Positions 1-12,965 of a DNA stretch of 64,000 bases are shown piece by piece. Position 1 is the first letter of the stretch, and every line of letters starts with the position of its first letter. Source of the stretch: Sclerodactyla briareus (taxonomy: Eukaryota; Echinodermata; Holothuroidea; Dendrochirotida; Sclerodactylidae); assembly GCA_026419785.1 (NCBI GenBank), contig JAODTK010003221.1, positions 186,001 through 250,000 on the forward strand, in the 5' to 3' direction. A program made the translations under genes and the position numbers. The notes beneath the pieces were generated by a model, which worked only from the letters and a program-made list of their open reading frames with translations, was not told where the DNA came from and searched no databases.

Positions 1-1216
1 TTGGTGCAACCATGCAACCGTAATGGATTTCGTCTGCCTTCTTCCCCCTGCAAATCAATTTTGTCACGATAACCCGAGGCTGATGTGTCATGTTTGTATG
101 TTTTGTATCATTCTGTATCATTTTTGATGGAACCATGCTGTGCCGTTTTATCATTTGGCATTGTTATTTAGCACTGTCATTGAAAGCTGTGTGTTATACT
201 GGCTGTTGGGAAGCGGAATTGACACATTGGATCCTGGGAAAGGATGTTTCTGTTATTCCAATGGAGAGAGCAATCATGAGTCAATCACCTCACAGACTTC
301 TACCATTATTCCATGTCGTACTCCTTCCAAATTACACGAAAATCTGGCAGCATAATTTATTGGATGAGATCCTTCCAGATGTCAAATTTGTTATTATTCC
401 ATGTAGTAGTTACGAAATGGAATGCCTGGAGTCTGGGGCTTTTTTATGTGTTATTTTGAGTCAAGCACTGGTGTAGAGTTATTGTACAATTTTCTGCTAA
501 ACATGAACCAAATGTACACACATGAACTTTTTGTTTGGTGAAATACGTTTCTTTGCCTAAATTACTTAGTGAGAGCAGTGAAGGAGCAGTGGAAATAATG
601 TAGTCATTTAGTGGCCATTTGAAGAACGAATTGTGTCACCCAGGTTCACTTCACAATTGGGAAAATCGTAATTGCCAAACTGCACAGAAGAAAAGAATAC
701 ATTTGAAAATTCACTCGTTCGATACCCACTGCTGAATATCTCCTTTATAATGCACTGATCGATTCCAGTTACTGGTTGTCTCATGATAACGCTACTATAA
801 TACATTAGTTTGTGCATGCACTCTGAGTTGCAGTTATACTGTCAACATGATATGGGGCGCGGGAACTTCCTGCCTATCGCAATATTTATCCTGGTTAGCT
901 TCTGTGACGTATCATGGTTGAAAGAAGGAAGGCCTTGTACTAAGGAGGTACTTCCGTAATTCTGGGTATCGATAAGGCTCCAGTTTTCCTTCTTGTTGTG
1001 TTGAAAATCACATTGCTGAAACCAATTCTTTTCATTTTCACGAATCGTAGCAAATCTTGTTTGATATTTCTTATCCTTGATGGAAGCCAGGGGGTCTATG
1101 CAGTCATGCCAGTGTGTGTGAGTATGCGTGTATGCAGTCATGCATGGTGTGTGAGTATGCATTGTGTGTGTGTAATTCCTGGGTCTTATCACAATAACCC
1201 TACCCACCTGGATAGG
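1..1216. other. Non-coding sequence, no gene recognised
   Basis: I see no exon-like conserved protein here. Open frames of up to 129 codons are present on both strands but have no recognisable motif. The only structure is a short GT-rich duplicated stretch near 1097-1170. This may be the 5' flank or an early intron of the myosin gene. Confidence 0.5.
1097..1170. repeat. Two-copy GT-rich tandem repeat, unit about 34 bp
   Basis: The phrase TATGCAGTCATGC followed by a TGTGTGAGTATGC run appears twice, starting near 1097 and 1131, and ends in a short GT run. It is a small, imperfect microsatellite-like duplication. Confidence 0.6.
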
Positions 1217-1224
1217 TCAAGATC

Positions 1225-2364
1225 CAGGGCCGTAGCGACGGGGGGTGTGGGGGTGTCCACCCCCCATAATTTCGTGCCGTCGCAATTTTCGGTTTTTGTC
1301 GGCAACAAAAGGAGAACAGAGACAGAAAATACGAGGGAAGAGAGAGGGAGGAAAAGAAGAGGAAAAGAGAGAGGAGGAAAAGAATAAAGATGGGAAGGGA
1401 ACTGAAAAGTGAAGTAAGTGGGAGTGAGGGACAGACAGGGAATGGAATGAGGAATAGAAAAAAAACGGAAGGCCAGACTTTATTCTTGCTGCTATTTCGA
1501 CTCCTGGCTCTTCATCTAATTGGCCCATTCAGAGAGTTCGGTGAAAAGGAATTACGTCGGCAAGAGAAGGCCACGCCGGCAAACATTATTGTGACGGTTT
1601 GTCCGCTGTCGGTGTAATTGGACGAGTGACCGAGTCTGTCGCATGTCGGCAAAAGGGGAATAAAGCTTTAGCGTTTGGACTTTTAATTTTCCCTGAGTCC
1701 GACAGTACTTTGAAAGTTTTTGTTTTCCTGTCATAGAGTAATACATAAAGAAAAAAAAATCAAGCCAATTTTGCTGAAAACAATTAGCAAGTATTTTCAG
1801 ATAAACAATGAAAACATTGGTTTTAGGCGGGAATCTGCTAGCCGGGGGAGCTAGAGTACAAGGCCGAGAGATAGGGTCACCCCCCCCCCAGTGTTTTTTA
1901 AGATGCGAAAATTTGGCAGGAAACTACCCACTTTGGCACAGATAAGTTCAAATCTGGTTACTAGATATAATCATAGTGGAAAGATTACTAAATGGCTGAA
2001 CTTTGATCAATCGCACATTGAAGTGCAATTTTTGCTTGCTTCGCGCGCAGTGTGGACTTAATGGCCTGCTTCATATACTCACGAGCTGCAGTAAAAATCG
2101 CGCATTGTTTAGAATTCTGGCAAAAATTTTCGACGTTCCCAATTGAAAGGGTCCCGCGTACTTGGTGAGCCTGGTCGCATAAGTACCGTATGAACGCTCA
2201 CTTTTACTGAAATATTGCAAGAGATTGCATCTGGGAACGTTTCAATATTCAAAATTTTCCAAAGGGGAGGGGGACACCCCCTCCCCATATCAGTCACCCT
2301 TGCCAGATCCGTCGCAAAACAGAACTCTACACCCCCCAATATCAACCCTTCGCTACGGCCCCTG
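1225..2364. mobile_element. hAT-like non-autonomous DNA transposon with TIRs and 8-bp TSD
   Basis: The left end reads CAGGGCCGTAGCGACGG. The right end is its inverted complement, CCCTTCGCTACGGCCCCTG, so the element has terminal inverted repeats of about 15-18 bp. It is flanked by TCAAGATC at 1217-1224 and TCAATATC at 2365-2372, an 8-bp target-site duplication with one mismatch. An 8-bp duplication with a CAGGG-type end is typical of the hAT superfamily. No transposase frame was recognised, so the element would be non-autonomous. Inside are G/C-rich subterminal tracts, including GGGGGACACCCCCTCCCC-like stretches, and a long purine-rich run near 1310-1400. A related end may lie at about 61609. 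Confidence 0.72.
1310..1400 (+). repeat. Purine-rich tract
   Basis: Almost uninterrupted A/G sequence built of GAGAGAGGGAGGAAAAG-like words. It lies inside the hAT-like element and accounts for the Ser/Phe-rich open frame on the complementary strand, which is therefore not a gene. Confidence 0.7.
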
Positions 2365-2372
2365 TCAATATC

Positions 2373-5300
2373 ATACTTGGTATGTGGGTTCCGTATAATG
2401 CACATGAACCCTATTCAATTAGGTCAATTCTCTGAGGTCAACAGAGGTCAGAGTCTGAGTACCTTGTGATCCCAATAAGTCCAGAATTCTGTGCGATCAA
2501 GCTAAAATTGGATACGCAGTCTCCGGGGGGAGTTAAAACAACAACCCTATTCAATCCTTGGGTGTGGCTTCGGGGTAAGTTTTGGAAAGATCAGGAATTG
2601 TTAAGCAATATATATATTTTGACCAACTTGTTGGAAAGATAACTCAATCCCATCTGGATGGATCATTAGCTCTACTTGTATGTGGGTCTGGATGATGTTT
2701 ACTTGGTCCATATTGTTTTGGGGTCAGGGCCTTCGTGGTCATTGTTATCTATGCGTCAATAAATCGCCAAGTCTTTGGCTTTCCGGTTTTACTTATAAGG
2801 TGGTCAACCCAATCTGAAATAGGCCAACAGTAAATTATCTTTTTTAGGTTTTTTCCTCGTTAGTGGAGGTCATAGACAATTTTGACAAGGCAAAGAAGTC
2901 CACCGTGACCTTAGATTGTGGTGGAGTGCTCCCCCCCCCCCTTAATATGCAACTGAAGTGATCATTGACAAGGTTAACTTCCTCTGAGATGTTCACCTAT
3001 TGGTAGCTTCCTTGTTCAACTGAACGTAGGCCCATCATGGCCTTCAGAGGCATTACAACAGTTTCATAGTCTGCCGGCGTCAGAATACGTTCATCGCTTC
3101 AAAACGTAATGGAAGCAGAACAGGTACCTGCCTGTACGTTAGAGTTGAGGGTCCAACAGCTCACGCTTCTTTGTTGTCAGCCATTGAGGTGGCGCAAAAC
3201 CTTGTTTGTTCCTAACTTCCTCTATTTTTAGAGACTGTAGGTCATCGAGGAAGCTTCATGCCTGTGGTCACCCGGTTTCCCCTTTAGCTAGACGCATGAG
3301 ATTCTTGAGTGCTTCCCCTTCCGTAAAATTGAATTGGTTAATTCTTTGTGTAACTTCCTCTTGATATGGCACTGATGGACAGTTTTCTAGTCCCTGCAAG
3401 GTTACTAGGAAATGAACAGGTGTCACTGACTACCGAACACCCATGGAGATCCCATGGCGTATAAGTCTACTCCATTATCTTTCTCTACATATATTATTTA
3501 CATAGTGCTCGCTCTATAGCCTATGAGTTCCATTTTGGTGAATTCTGCCATGTCCCATTTCGTTCACACTATACATTCTCTTTAGTTCTTTGCCACCGGT
3601 ATGGACCACGATTGAGACACGCCAAACAAACAATACAATAACAGACAGCTTATCCTCATCAAGGATACTCGAAGCACTGCACACAGCATCAGAGGGATCG
3701 GTAGACCTCTGGTGTTAATATATCCCTCTCTGTTATCTCCACAAGAAGTTAAATTTAATAGGAATAATTCAGGGTTTCTAAAAGCTTGTAGCCAGCCAAG
3801 ACGGGCAAATTGTAGAAAGGAGGATGGTGGGCCAATGAGGCGCTTCTAGTTTGCCAGGGTTAGCTAGATTGTGGTGAAATTAGGGTGCAATTTTGGCAAT
3901 TGGGTATTGAAGTATTCGAAGGCTCGCATTCCAAAACCGAACTGGCTGTGGATTCTGAGTTCTCGCCACTGATGGGACCGTTACTCCCATTGATTTGTCC
4001 TCCGCAGGATGAAAATAATTAAGACTCCCAATTGATTGAGATAATTTAAGCTTTCTCATTGCTGAGAGACGGCCATGCTTTGATTCCCTGACATAAGCAC
4101 ATTATTTTCCTGTATGCCTCTGTGAAGCTCATGGTGGCGCTCCCCTTGAAGTTGGTCACATCATAATTATTCCTCCCCCCCCATCCCCCACAAAAAACAA
4201 ACAAAAAAACATATTGCCCCTAGAGAGCTGTGCCTATAGATTGGCAGTACTAATAACTTAAGCTAAATACAGCTCCATCCCCCACCACCCCCCCACCCCC
4301 CATTAACCTTCTTGTCAAGGCGTGGAACCATCACCACTTGAACTTGAATGTGTGGAACACATTGTGAAGCATCTTAACACTATCAGAAACGCACATACCT
4401 AATAAGTGCTAGTCGCAACACACTAACATAACCTAAAATGCAGGCTGATCCGTGAAGGGATAAAACTCTTGACCAATCAGGGCAATGTTTACCTGTGACA
4501 ACACAACATTCAGCCTCCCTGCTTATGTCCTCATGATATTTTCTGGCTAGAGTAGACCGTTCTCCAATTTCATCTTTACGTATTGTTACCGTGTGCCCGA
4601 CTTAGCTTGGTACCATGGCACCACATACTGTCATTGAAATGGGGTTAATAGGCCATTCCTTTCATTGTAGAATTATATGCAAAATGGCATGTTTTTGGCA
4701 GCTCAAATGCTCCTGCCTCGATGGATTTTAACCAAAGTTTACACATATATTCATTGACTGCTGGTGACCTTTGACCACCCAAAGGTCATGGTCAGAGGTC
4801 AGTAGAGAGCCTCGCATTAATGAGCCCTTTGTGTGACAAAACTTAAATGTGCCTCCTTACAAAAAGTTGGGTCCTCATGATGCTCCCTCAGTGTCATTAT
4901 TGACTATGGTACTTATGGGGGTTCGGGTTGTTTCAGGTCAGAGTCATTAGAGGATGTAAAACTGTGTAATGGGGAATTTATTTTGAGAAAGTTGCCCGAA
5001 ATCTTAAATGTTAGCTGCTACAGAGTTGACTAATTTGCCATGTATGTTTCCTTTGTCAGTGTAATCATTGACTAATTTTTATAGTAACGTGGGGTAAAAA
5101 AAAGACGGGAGTGTTTTCAGATTGTTGTCATTGGACATTGTTATCCAGCAATCTCTATAATAATGTGGCATAGTCAGTACTGGTGGTTGCTCTAATCCAG
5201 ATAACGCATTTTTCGAAGCATAACGCGGACCAAATGGCCAGATTAAGTTTACGTCATTCAACCCGACGTTTGGCCTCATCCAGAACTGTCAGTTATGGCA

Positions 5301-6790
5301 GTTTAATTTTCATACTGTACCGCTCTTCGAGGTGTCCCTCCCTGATATACTAGTGAAAGTACCCTCTCTATTTTTAACTCTCCAGGAAAAGGCTGTCCAG
5401 CTTTTAACCCCAGGAAGACACATGTGTTTGGGGTAAAAAAAAAAGACAATCTTTTTTTACCCCGAGAGTGTTCATTATTACCCCAGCCATAAAGAATACT
5501 TATTTGAGTATGGAGACAATATTTAGGTCATTAGTTTTTCTGGCTGATTCTTAGATGACTTTAGGAATTTCCCTTGCAAATAGCCTTCATATATCACGAT
5601 ATTAGTACTGTATACCTACTTTTGCCTCCAACTTCCGTGAATACACATCGATAGGTGAACGGCAACCATGCAAAAGCCGATGACAAATTGGGGGGAGGGG
5701 TGGTGCCATGTCTCTTCATTGTTGGTGAAATTTCCAATTCTAATAATAAAAAATTTCATGATTTATCATAAGATACTGCATGCATCTAAGTTGCTCAATT
5801 TTTTTCATAGTCATTTTAATTGATGGGAGGGGGGCATTTCACTTGGGGTCCATGTGTCCTCTACCCCACCCCCACTTTTCCTACCATGCCATCAGACTTG
5901 GTGCCTTCCCTGTTTACCACAGCTTGTCATTCTATGGCAACATCATCTATCTGTATTATCAATCCCCATTTGATTCAATGCTGAACAGTAACCCGACATG
6001 TTTTATTTGGCAGAACGGGGCAACACATTGTTTTGTTAGACATACCATGCTGCAATTTAACAACAGAATTTGCAGTCTAATGCAATAACAAACAAGATTG
6101 AATGGACAAACCATTCCCTGGTGACAATTGAACCTGTCTGTGATATATTTCACTCTGGTCTTTTTTTCACCCCAGGAAGTCTTTTTCACCCCGAGAGCAA
6201 ATTTTTGGGGGGGAAGAAAAAGACAACTGTTTTTCAGTATTTTCCGTTTTCTTTCTATGTGAATAACTATTTTTTCCATAGCACAGCTGTTAAAGATGGT
6301 TCCCATTCCACAAGTTATAAGCATAAAGATGGGCACTATCATATCCTATCTTCTTTATTCCCAACTTTACACGTGGGATGTCTAGGATTAAAGGTCAAAG
6401 TTCCTTCCTGAGGTGCCAAGCCAGTATATGTGTGAAATTTTCCAAACATCATTTTCTCCCATAACCGTCAATTAGTTGTGTGAATGCCAAAAAAGTTATG
6501 TGAACACAAGAAATATTCCACACGATTATGTAGTTGAATATAAAGAAAAACCCTTGTCTTACAGGCCTGGTCTTGTGCAATAACATATTGGCCAGGAATC
6601 TAGACGATGATTTAGAACAACAAACCATTATATATATTATTGAAAATCTCAAAGATTATAGTCAAATATTTTTCCGACATACTTTCACACGCGCTAATAA
6701 CTTCCTCATGGCCAATTTGCTGTATTTGTCATCACCGATTGTCTCATTCTGATTTGATGCATTCTAGTACTTGACATGGAACTGGATGCC
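2373..6790. other. Non-coding sequence, no gene recognised
   Basis: No conserved exon was found. The interval holds short poly-C tracts (near 2930, 4175, 4290) and a DR1-type direct repeat of TGACC half-sites at 4765-4777. Two similar blocks contain ACCCCAGGAAG, CACCCCGAGAG or TACCCCGAGAG and an A/T run, near 5405-5480 and 6165-6235; they look like diverged copies of one small repeat. Confidence 0.45.
4765..4777 (-). promoter_or_regulatory. DR1-type nuclear-receptor half-site pair
   Basis: TGACCTTTGACCA is, on the minus strand, TGGTCAAAGGTCA: two half-sites of the RGGTCA type separated by one base. That is the DR1 arrangement bound by RXR, HNF4 and COUP-TF type receptors. Function here is unproven, since such words are common in this window's repeats. 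Confidence 0.3.
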
Positions 6791-6794
6791 AGAC

Positions 6795-7060
6795 GTGTGA
6801 TACTCATATTACAGACCTCGGGCACCTGAGTACACTGGTCTCACTCCGACAATCCTCTTAAGAGAGTGTGCAGCAGCTAATACAAGCGCCGCATACTCCG
6901 ATTCCTCACAGGTTCCTTCAGCACCTGGGTGGAGAGGAACATGGAAGATGGAGCCTCTTGCCAAGTGAAAACTTTGATCAGTACGTGGGATTCAAACCCG
7001 CCATCTTATCGATCGGACAGTCTGAAGCTCCACTTACTGGAGCTTCAAAATGACGTGCAA
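6795..7060 (-). mobile_element. tRNA-derived SINE
   Basis: Read on the minus strand from about 7060, there is a tRNA-like head with a D-arm-like hairpin (GCTCCAGTAAGTGGAGC) and a B-box-like GGGTTTGAATCCCACG at about 6983-6999. A body follows with TTCACTTGGCAAGAGG and CCTCTCCACCCAGGTG. The same body words follow the tRNA-like head of the element at 15.6 kb, so the two belong to related families. It lies about 300 bp upstream of the first recognised myosin exon. It is not a functional tRNA, because the acceptor stem does not pair and a long non-tRNA tail is attached. Confidence 0.6.
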
Positions 7061-7367
7061 TTTCTTTTTTTCAATATATATTTGTTGACGATCAAACCTC
7101 CTGACAGTCACAAACATATTCTGGGTTGAAGAAAGGTGGCTGTTTTAGGAGTACGTTCGATACAATTCTCATATTCACTTCCATCTGCCATTATATGCTC
7201 ACTCTTGCATGAGGAAAGGTGAATGAAACAGTCGCCGTTCTACAATTAATTCAATTTTCTTGTCAAACATTGTGTCCATAGCTTTTTAAGAGTTTGCCTG
7301 CGATCTTTTATTGAGACACTTAGTGTTCCCACGCTATTCTGATTCCTGTTTGCTCTTTCCCACACAG

Positions 7368-7577
7368 GCTGATATTGTTAACTTTCTACCGACGAGGGGA
7401 GAGTCCAAGACCTTTCCGAGGACGTTGATCTAACGGGGTAAGAGGCGGAGAGCCCTCTGTCGCCGTGGAGATACTCAGCAGAGGCGTGGGCCTCGAGGAT
7501 ATGGCCAAGCTGCTCGATCTTCAAGATAAGACCATCTTGGAAAAATCTGAAGAAGAGGCACGAAAACGACCATCTAT
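7368..7577 (+). CDS. MYO10: Myosin X-like exon: SH3-like N-terminal subdomain to start of motor core
   Basis: The edges are a CACACAG acceptor (7361-7367) and a CTAT|GTGAGT donor. The second half reads GLEDMAKLLDLQDKTILE, then, in the next frame, NLKKRHENDHLY. This corresponds to the GVDDMASLTELHGGSI...YKRNQIY segment of vertebrate MYO10, just before TYIGSIL. The first half gives, in another frame, DEGRVQDLSEDVDLTG, which fits the SH3-like N-terminal subdomain. The reading frame is broken at least twice. One break is explained by an extra A in the run at about 7541-7545. The junction to the next exon is also off by a base or two. An upstream exon with the initiator Met is expected but I could not find it. 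Confidence 0.72.
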
Positions 7578-10500
7578 GTGAGTAGATCGTTGAATATTTC
7601 AAAGTCTTGTTTGCGTACCTCTCAGTGACGAACAGGTTACAGCCTTGACGTTAGGGTTAGTGCTGGTCTGGCAGTGCTGACCTCACGTCATTTTCCACTT
7701 TCTTGAATATCACAATTTGAATAACATGAACCGTGTGTTTGATATATGGAAGGAATGGGGACCAACTTAGATTACACTGCAGTCGTATTTCATTCCCTGT
7801 ACACCATATGCCACAAATAAACGATTAGGCTAGAGCCTAGCCCATAAGAACAACCAAACTACAGCCTACAGGGGGCCCCTCCTAAGAAGAAAAGTTAGGC
7901 AGGAAGAAACCTCTCCTTCGAGGGGAACAAAAAAAGCGTAGGGTAACTGACAAGTGCACTCTAAACATCTCTCAAACTTGAGATGAGAAAGGAGGGATTC
8001 TAATCTAATTCCGACGCCAGAACTTGGAGCAGATGCGTGCATCTTGGTGGTGGAAATATAACTGGAGGGTTAGTCAAGTGGGGTTGCCTTGGCATTTGTT
8101 TCCCGCCAGATTAGGAGCTAAAAAATATCCTTATGGGCATATGGGTGTACAGGAGTATCCTCCTCAGTTAATTCCCCTCAAAATGTAGCTGTCCTCGATA
8201 GCCACTAAGTGTCGGTTAGGCAAAAAAAAAAATTCACCTCAAACCAGCTATGCTGCTTGAGCTTGTTGTTGACCGCGCCACTGTCCGTCCTCTACGATCT
8301 ATCCACTCTGTAAAAATCCAGTCCGTTATCTGTGACCAATGGCACATACAGGGTGAGTGGTGTTGAGAATTAAATTAGTGGTCATCTTGGTGTTATTTGG
8401 AGTCTCAAAAAGGGCAATTTATAATCTCCAAAGCAGAAATTACATTTGTGTAGCTTTTTTAGCTGCAGCACCATTGGTTCTGTAGTTTTACTCTAACCTG
8501 GATATTTTGGAGCTCTGTCTGCGTCCGGTTTAATGTTATTTTTGTACCATAGTAACCATAGGTATCACTGAGGTTTGGTTTAAAGAAGATGTAGCTAGGT
8601 AAAATATACACCGTGTAGAAACCTACACCCATCCGATGACATGGCAAAAATGATCTATTCGGGGGGCCCTTCCCCTTAGAGTACCTATACGTGTATCCAA
8701 CACATAATGTCAATTTCTGAATTATCTGGAAGCCTCGATGACTCTAATTCTCTGCTCTTATAGAGAACCCTCATTCCTAGGCTATGGCTGTCATTTATGT
8801 TTGGGTTCTTGGATTAGCCAGCGTTTAGAGTATCAGAAGCAGCTGGCTTATTTAGTCCCAAATCAACAAACCAGTACCCTGCATATTGAGCGTCTTGTCA
8901 TGCATGAACGGAGAAAATTTGTATTGATCACTGAGAATATGACTCCATGAGAGAACTGTCTTCTGTCGCGTGTCGCTAACAGTAATGCAGCAGACATACT
9001 AGTTGTGTGTGCGGACTGCAATGCCAGTTCACGCAGTGAGCTGGTTGATGCCCTGAAATATTCCCTACCGCATCCCCCCCCCGCCCACCCTGCCTCTATG
9101 AAAGATGTTGGCCTGATCGTTGTTGGTTGACCGTGAACAGGAAGCTATCTGCAACAAACCCTATTGCTCAGTGATTCTTTGCCACGCCACAGCGAATAGA
9201 GGATGTTCCTTTGTTCATGCCACATAACGATACGGGACCTTTGAATGTGTGCCCCAAACCCAAGATGATAGAGAATATCTTCTCCAAAAGGCACCCTCCT
9301 TGTCAAGTATGAGCTCTCGACATCATTTAGTTTTGCACAAGTAATCATGCTCACAAACTTTTCAGAATTTTAAACCTGTGAGCCTTTATACCTTGCCGGG
9401 GAATGAGGTCTTGGATCTGACCCCCAAACAATATGATCATCTACCTACATGGGGACATGAATGAGTAGAACACTCAAAAGGACACAACCACTTCTTGAAA
9501 ATGGATGGGGGTGGGATAGTTTCTCAACAGGCCAGAGCGATGTTTCAGTGGGCTATAACATGTCTGAAGGACAGCGGGGGGGGGTTCACGTCGCCCCTCC
9601 ACCTCCCCCCCCCCACAGTAGTTCCGCCGCCCTGAATCTGATAGTTTCTGCATGTTTATTCTATCTGAGTCATAGGAAACCATTCTTTCAGTTCCTCCTC
9701 CATCAACCTCGCCTCTGTCTGTCCAATTATGATGTGCCAAGCAGGTTCCATCGGTGGACCCTCCATGTTCCTCTGGGCTCACACGGTCACTGATCAATTG
9801 CTTAATAGATGAACCAGCAGTTCCTCTTTCTTTGAACTCCAAAAAAGCTTTGGATTCTTCTTTCCCTTCAGGCCAAAAGTGAGATTATCTCTCCCATGAT
9901 GCCACCTGCCCCTGTCATTCCTTGCAATCTCAGGCAACTATTTAAAGCGAATGAACCCCAAGCAACTGAAACAAGAGCTGACAATTGTTGGTAAAGCTGA
10001 TGTACACTGTTTTAGCTGCTGGAGAGCACTCTACAAGTCGTCACCCTGGTCTCTTCGTTCGTTCGTTTCGTACCGGGTTTCGTTTCGTCCTCTGTTTTCG
10101 TCCGTTCATTCATAACTTCTAACCATACCTGGCTATCAGGTTGAAACTTGGTGGTGGATGAAGCTTTTGCTACGGCTCGCCTTAGCTACATTGTCGGCAT
10201 GTTCGCATAGTGTTTATGAGATTTAATTAAATCCAATAATATTACCCCACCCATTTCCACTTTATTTTGAGCTCTCCTTGCCTGCTACAAGTTTGTTTAC
10301 ATACTCCATCTCTGCTGAGCAGGGTTTACCTTATCTATCAGAAGTTCCTTCTGCAGAATCGTTTTTTTTTTTTTTGACAATACAACCTATTGTCCAGGGG
10401 GTGTTGATTTGTCTTCAATCGCATCTCGCCCTAGTTTAACCTTAGGCCCTCCCCGCGGTCACAAATGATAACGCGCGCGTCATCAAACCACAATTCAATT

Positions 10501-10855
10501 AACGAGGTCACCTGTAGTTACGGCGGATTCTGTTCACAATGTTGATTACGAGTGCGTGGATCGTGAAGGGGGGGGGACGCGCCGTCATCAGGCGGTGCGA
10601 TCGAGCGAAGGATCGAGGGTATTATACTCCTTGCGTACTGTCCCTGCTGCTTACTAATGTTGTTTTGACTGCATGGTTGCTCAGGTACAGAGATACATGT
10701 CTCTGTTGTACAGTGAAAGTAAAGATGAACTCAACTCAAATGGTGAACGTATTCAACTCATAACACCCACGCCTCAAGTTCACGGCCGAAATTTCTGATA
10801 CTGAAGTTACACTCCCATTTGGTTTCTAACGGTTTTCAAGGGAGACATATCCCAA
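7578..10855. other. Intron sequence, first part
   Basis: No exon was recognised. It contains a diverged piece of the repeat that begins AGCTCAAACCAG (near 8238-8266), poly-C and poly-G tracts near 9560-9610, and low-complexity TTCGTTTCGT words near 10055-10110. CpG-bearing words increase towards 10440-10640. Open frames of up to 122 codons carry no motif I know. Confidence 0.4.
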
Positions 10856-10859
10856 GGGA

Positions 10860-11520
10860 GAATTAATATCCTTATGATACAAATCTATCAAGACTACGGA
10901 AAACTACCAATTCTTAGATCGCAAACTCGGCTCATCCCACGCCACCTTCATTGCTTTATCAAAGGGAGGTCCTAGGGTAATGCACCCTATGCCACCACGG
11001 GGCAACCTACTCGAGAACCAACAATTCTTCACAGAAAAACTTCTGTTCCGTAACTACAACAAAGACGAGTTGGTGCCCCGAGACCCCGTGTCAATGCTAT
11101 CTGGTTTAAGAATTGCGAGATGCGAAGCCCGCACAAACGGCACGGTAAGAACCATCTTGGTGCTCAAACTGACATACCCACCCCATATAAAGCAGGTACC
11201 TGAAAAGCCTCAATAAGCATTTGTCACTTAATGACAGTCACCCAAACTTTCGCCACTGTTTTTCCTAAAAGGTCCCCGATATTGCCTACGGAAGAGAACA
11301 AAATCTCAGAGATTTACTAGTAACTTCCAGATGACCACGCGGCCTACCACGAAGGAACGATAGGAACATAAAGTCCTTGTCTTAATCAGTTGATCGGCAG
11401 CACTATAGAATACTACAAAACAACACTCAAGTTGTATCAAGAAAGACAACCGCCACATCGGCGTGCAACTGATGAAGCCCCAAAATATAACGAGGGCAGA
11501 AGAAAAAAACTATTGAACAA
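10860..11520 (+). pseudogene. Penelope-like retroelement fragment (post-RT region)
   Basis: Frame pieces on the + strand read as the region after the reverse transcriptase core of a Penelope-like polyprotein. They include a block ending in LDR (or LRS) with NSAHP-like residues, FTEKLLFRNYNKDEL at about 11028-11070, TYPPHIKQVPEK with a following NKHLSLN, and NLRDLLVTSR at about 11306-11335. The same ordered blocks occur in the element at 62.1-63.5 kb, including a shared end TDEAPKY. Frames change every 50-150 bases and no catalytic motif or GIY-YIG endonuclease is visible. This is a truncated, inactive copy inside a myosin intron. The family call rests on recognising the block order; another retroelement with the same RT type is possible. 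Confidence 0.55.
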
Positions 11521-11749
11521 AAGTACTGAGTACGGCAGAGAATTTCTTATCGACGAAATATGAAATAATAGGATGTGAAAGGTTACTGTCAATTCTGAAT
11601 CATAAAAGGAAAACATGTGCTGGATTGATGTGATGACTGAAACTAAATCGGCATTCGAGATAGAGCTAGCAAACTCATCGCCATATGTACCGTACTTGCA
11701 ACTACACAAATTAGGGATAGGTTTAGATTTCACGACGGCAACTGCCAAC

Positions 11750-12530
11750 GGAAACGTATATGACGCAATGAAATGAAAAACTCCTACTGCGCATGCGACA
11801 ACATCACCAACTGCCGTACAACGTCACTCCACGACGGGGGAGGGGAGGGAGGTCACTCACTTTTCCTGTTGTCCCGTCCGCGTGAACGTGTGTGAACCCA
11901 GCGCGCAGCATATTCCCAAAAGGCCTCTCCTAAACAAGGAATAATTCGGAGAAAATTTTACGATCAATACCTCGCAACGCGGCAATCGTAAACCGCGCAT
12001 ATACATCACGCAAATGGCAAATTGACACGTCGTAGAAATCTAAAGCGCCCTTACTGCCGGACGCCCCCCCGCCGCAGACGTGGGTCTACAAAGTGAATTT
12101 TGTGAAAAAAAAAATTACGTCATACGTTGCCATTGCTGTCGCCGTCGTGCAATCTAAGCAACCCTATATGTGTGCTAGTACCGCGAAATTACCGCCAGCG
12201 TGTGCTTCTGTATGTAAAACAACGCCATACGACGGTCACGTTAGCCAGGAGTAACAAAGTGATCTTGACACGCGTTGCGTTCACATGCCTTTTGATTGAC
12301 GGGGATGATGACGCGAGGTGGATATTGATGATTCGACGGCCCGTGATCAAAAAAAAAAAAATCACGGAACGCATCTGATGACGCGTCTGTTCACTGCACT
12401 TGTTGATGACGAGGGATCCACCTGCGTTATATGATGACGCCGTGAGTATTCTAGGTGAACGCAGTCCCTGCCTCCAAGGATTTGTTTACATTACATCTCG
12501 GTCCAAGTTCCCCGTGGTGACCTGAAATGG
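11750..12530. other. CpG-rich intron stretch with repeated GATGACG words
   Basis: CG dinucleotides are visibly denser here than in the surrounding A/T-rich intron. The word TGATGACGC or a close variant appears near 12305, 12376 and 12431, and its complement near 10465. No protein-coding exon was recognised. It could be an internal promoter, the edge of a transposon, or simply unmethylated DNA; the sequence alone does not decide. Confidence 0.3.
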
Positions 12531-12664
12531 GGCTTGCGCCCTCCCCCCCCCCCCCACCTAAATGCTGTTTGATGGTAAACTTGTGGAGTGTTCAACTATA
12601 ACTATGAGTGTCAACAATGTTAGAAGTCATTTCTGTGGGAAGGGTTTCCACTGTTCACTGCCAC

Positions 12665-12965
12665 AGGCTTAGTAATGGGCATGATAGCAAATATTAGGCT
12701 AATGTGGTGTACATGTTCAAAGGCATTCCATGGTTATGACAGGATGTCAGTAGAGGTCAGTTGAATGTGAAACACACAATAAATGTGAAATGGCGAAAAA
12801 AAAAAAAATGCACAAGTGATATTTGAATGGGCAATGATAGCAAAGATTAGGCTAATGTGGTAGTAGAGTAGACAGTGCCAAGTATTCCATGGTTAGGGAC
12901 AGATGTCAGTAGAAGTCAGTTGAGTTGAATGTGAACAACAATTTAATGGGAAATGCGCGAAAACT
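12665..12965 (+). repeat. Tandem duplication, two units of about 155 bp
   Basis: The series GATAGCAAAnATTAGGCTAATGTGG, TATTCCATGGTTA, GATGTCAGTAGA, AGTCAGTTGA and AATGTGAAA occurs in the same order from about 12680 and again from about 12835. A poly-A run lies between the copies. The related word CACTGTTCACTGCCACAGGCTT just upstream recurs in changed form near 13261, suggesting a partial third unit. Confidence 0.65.
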
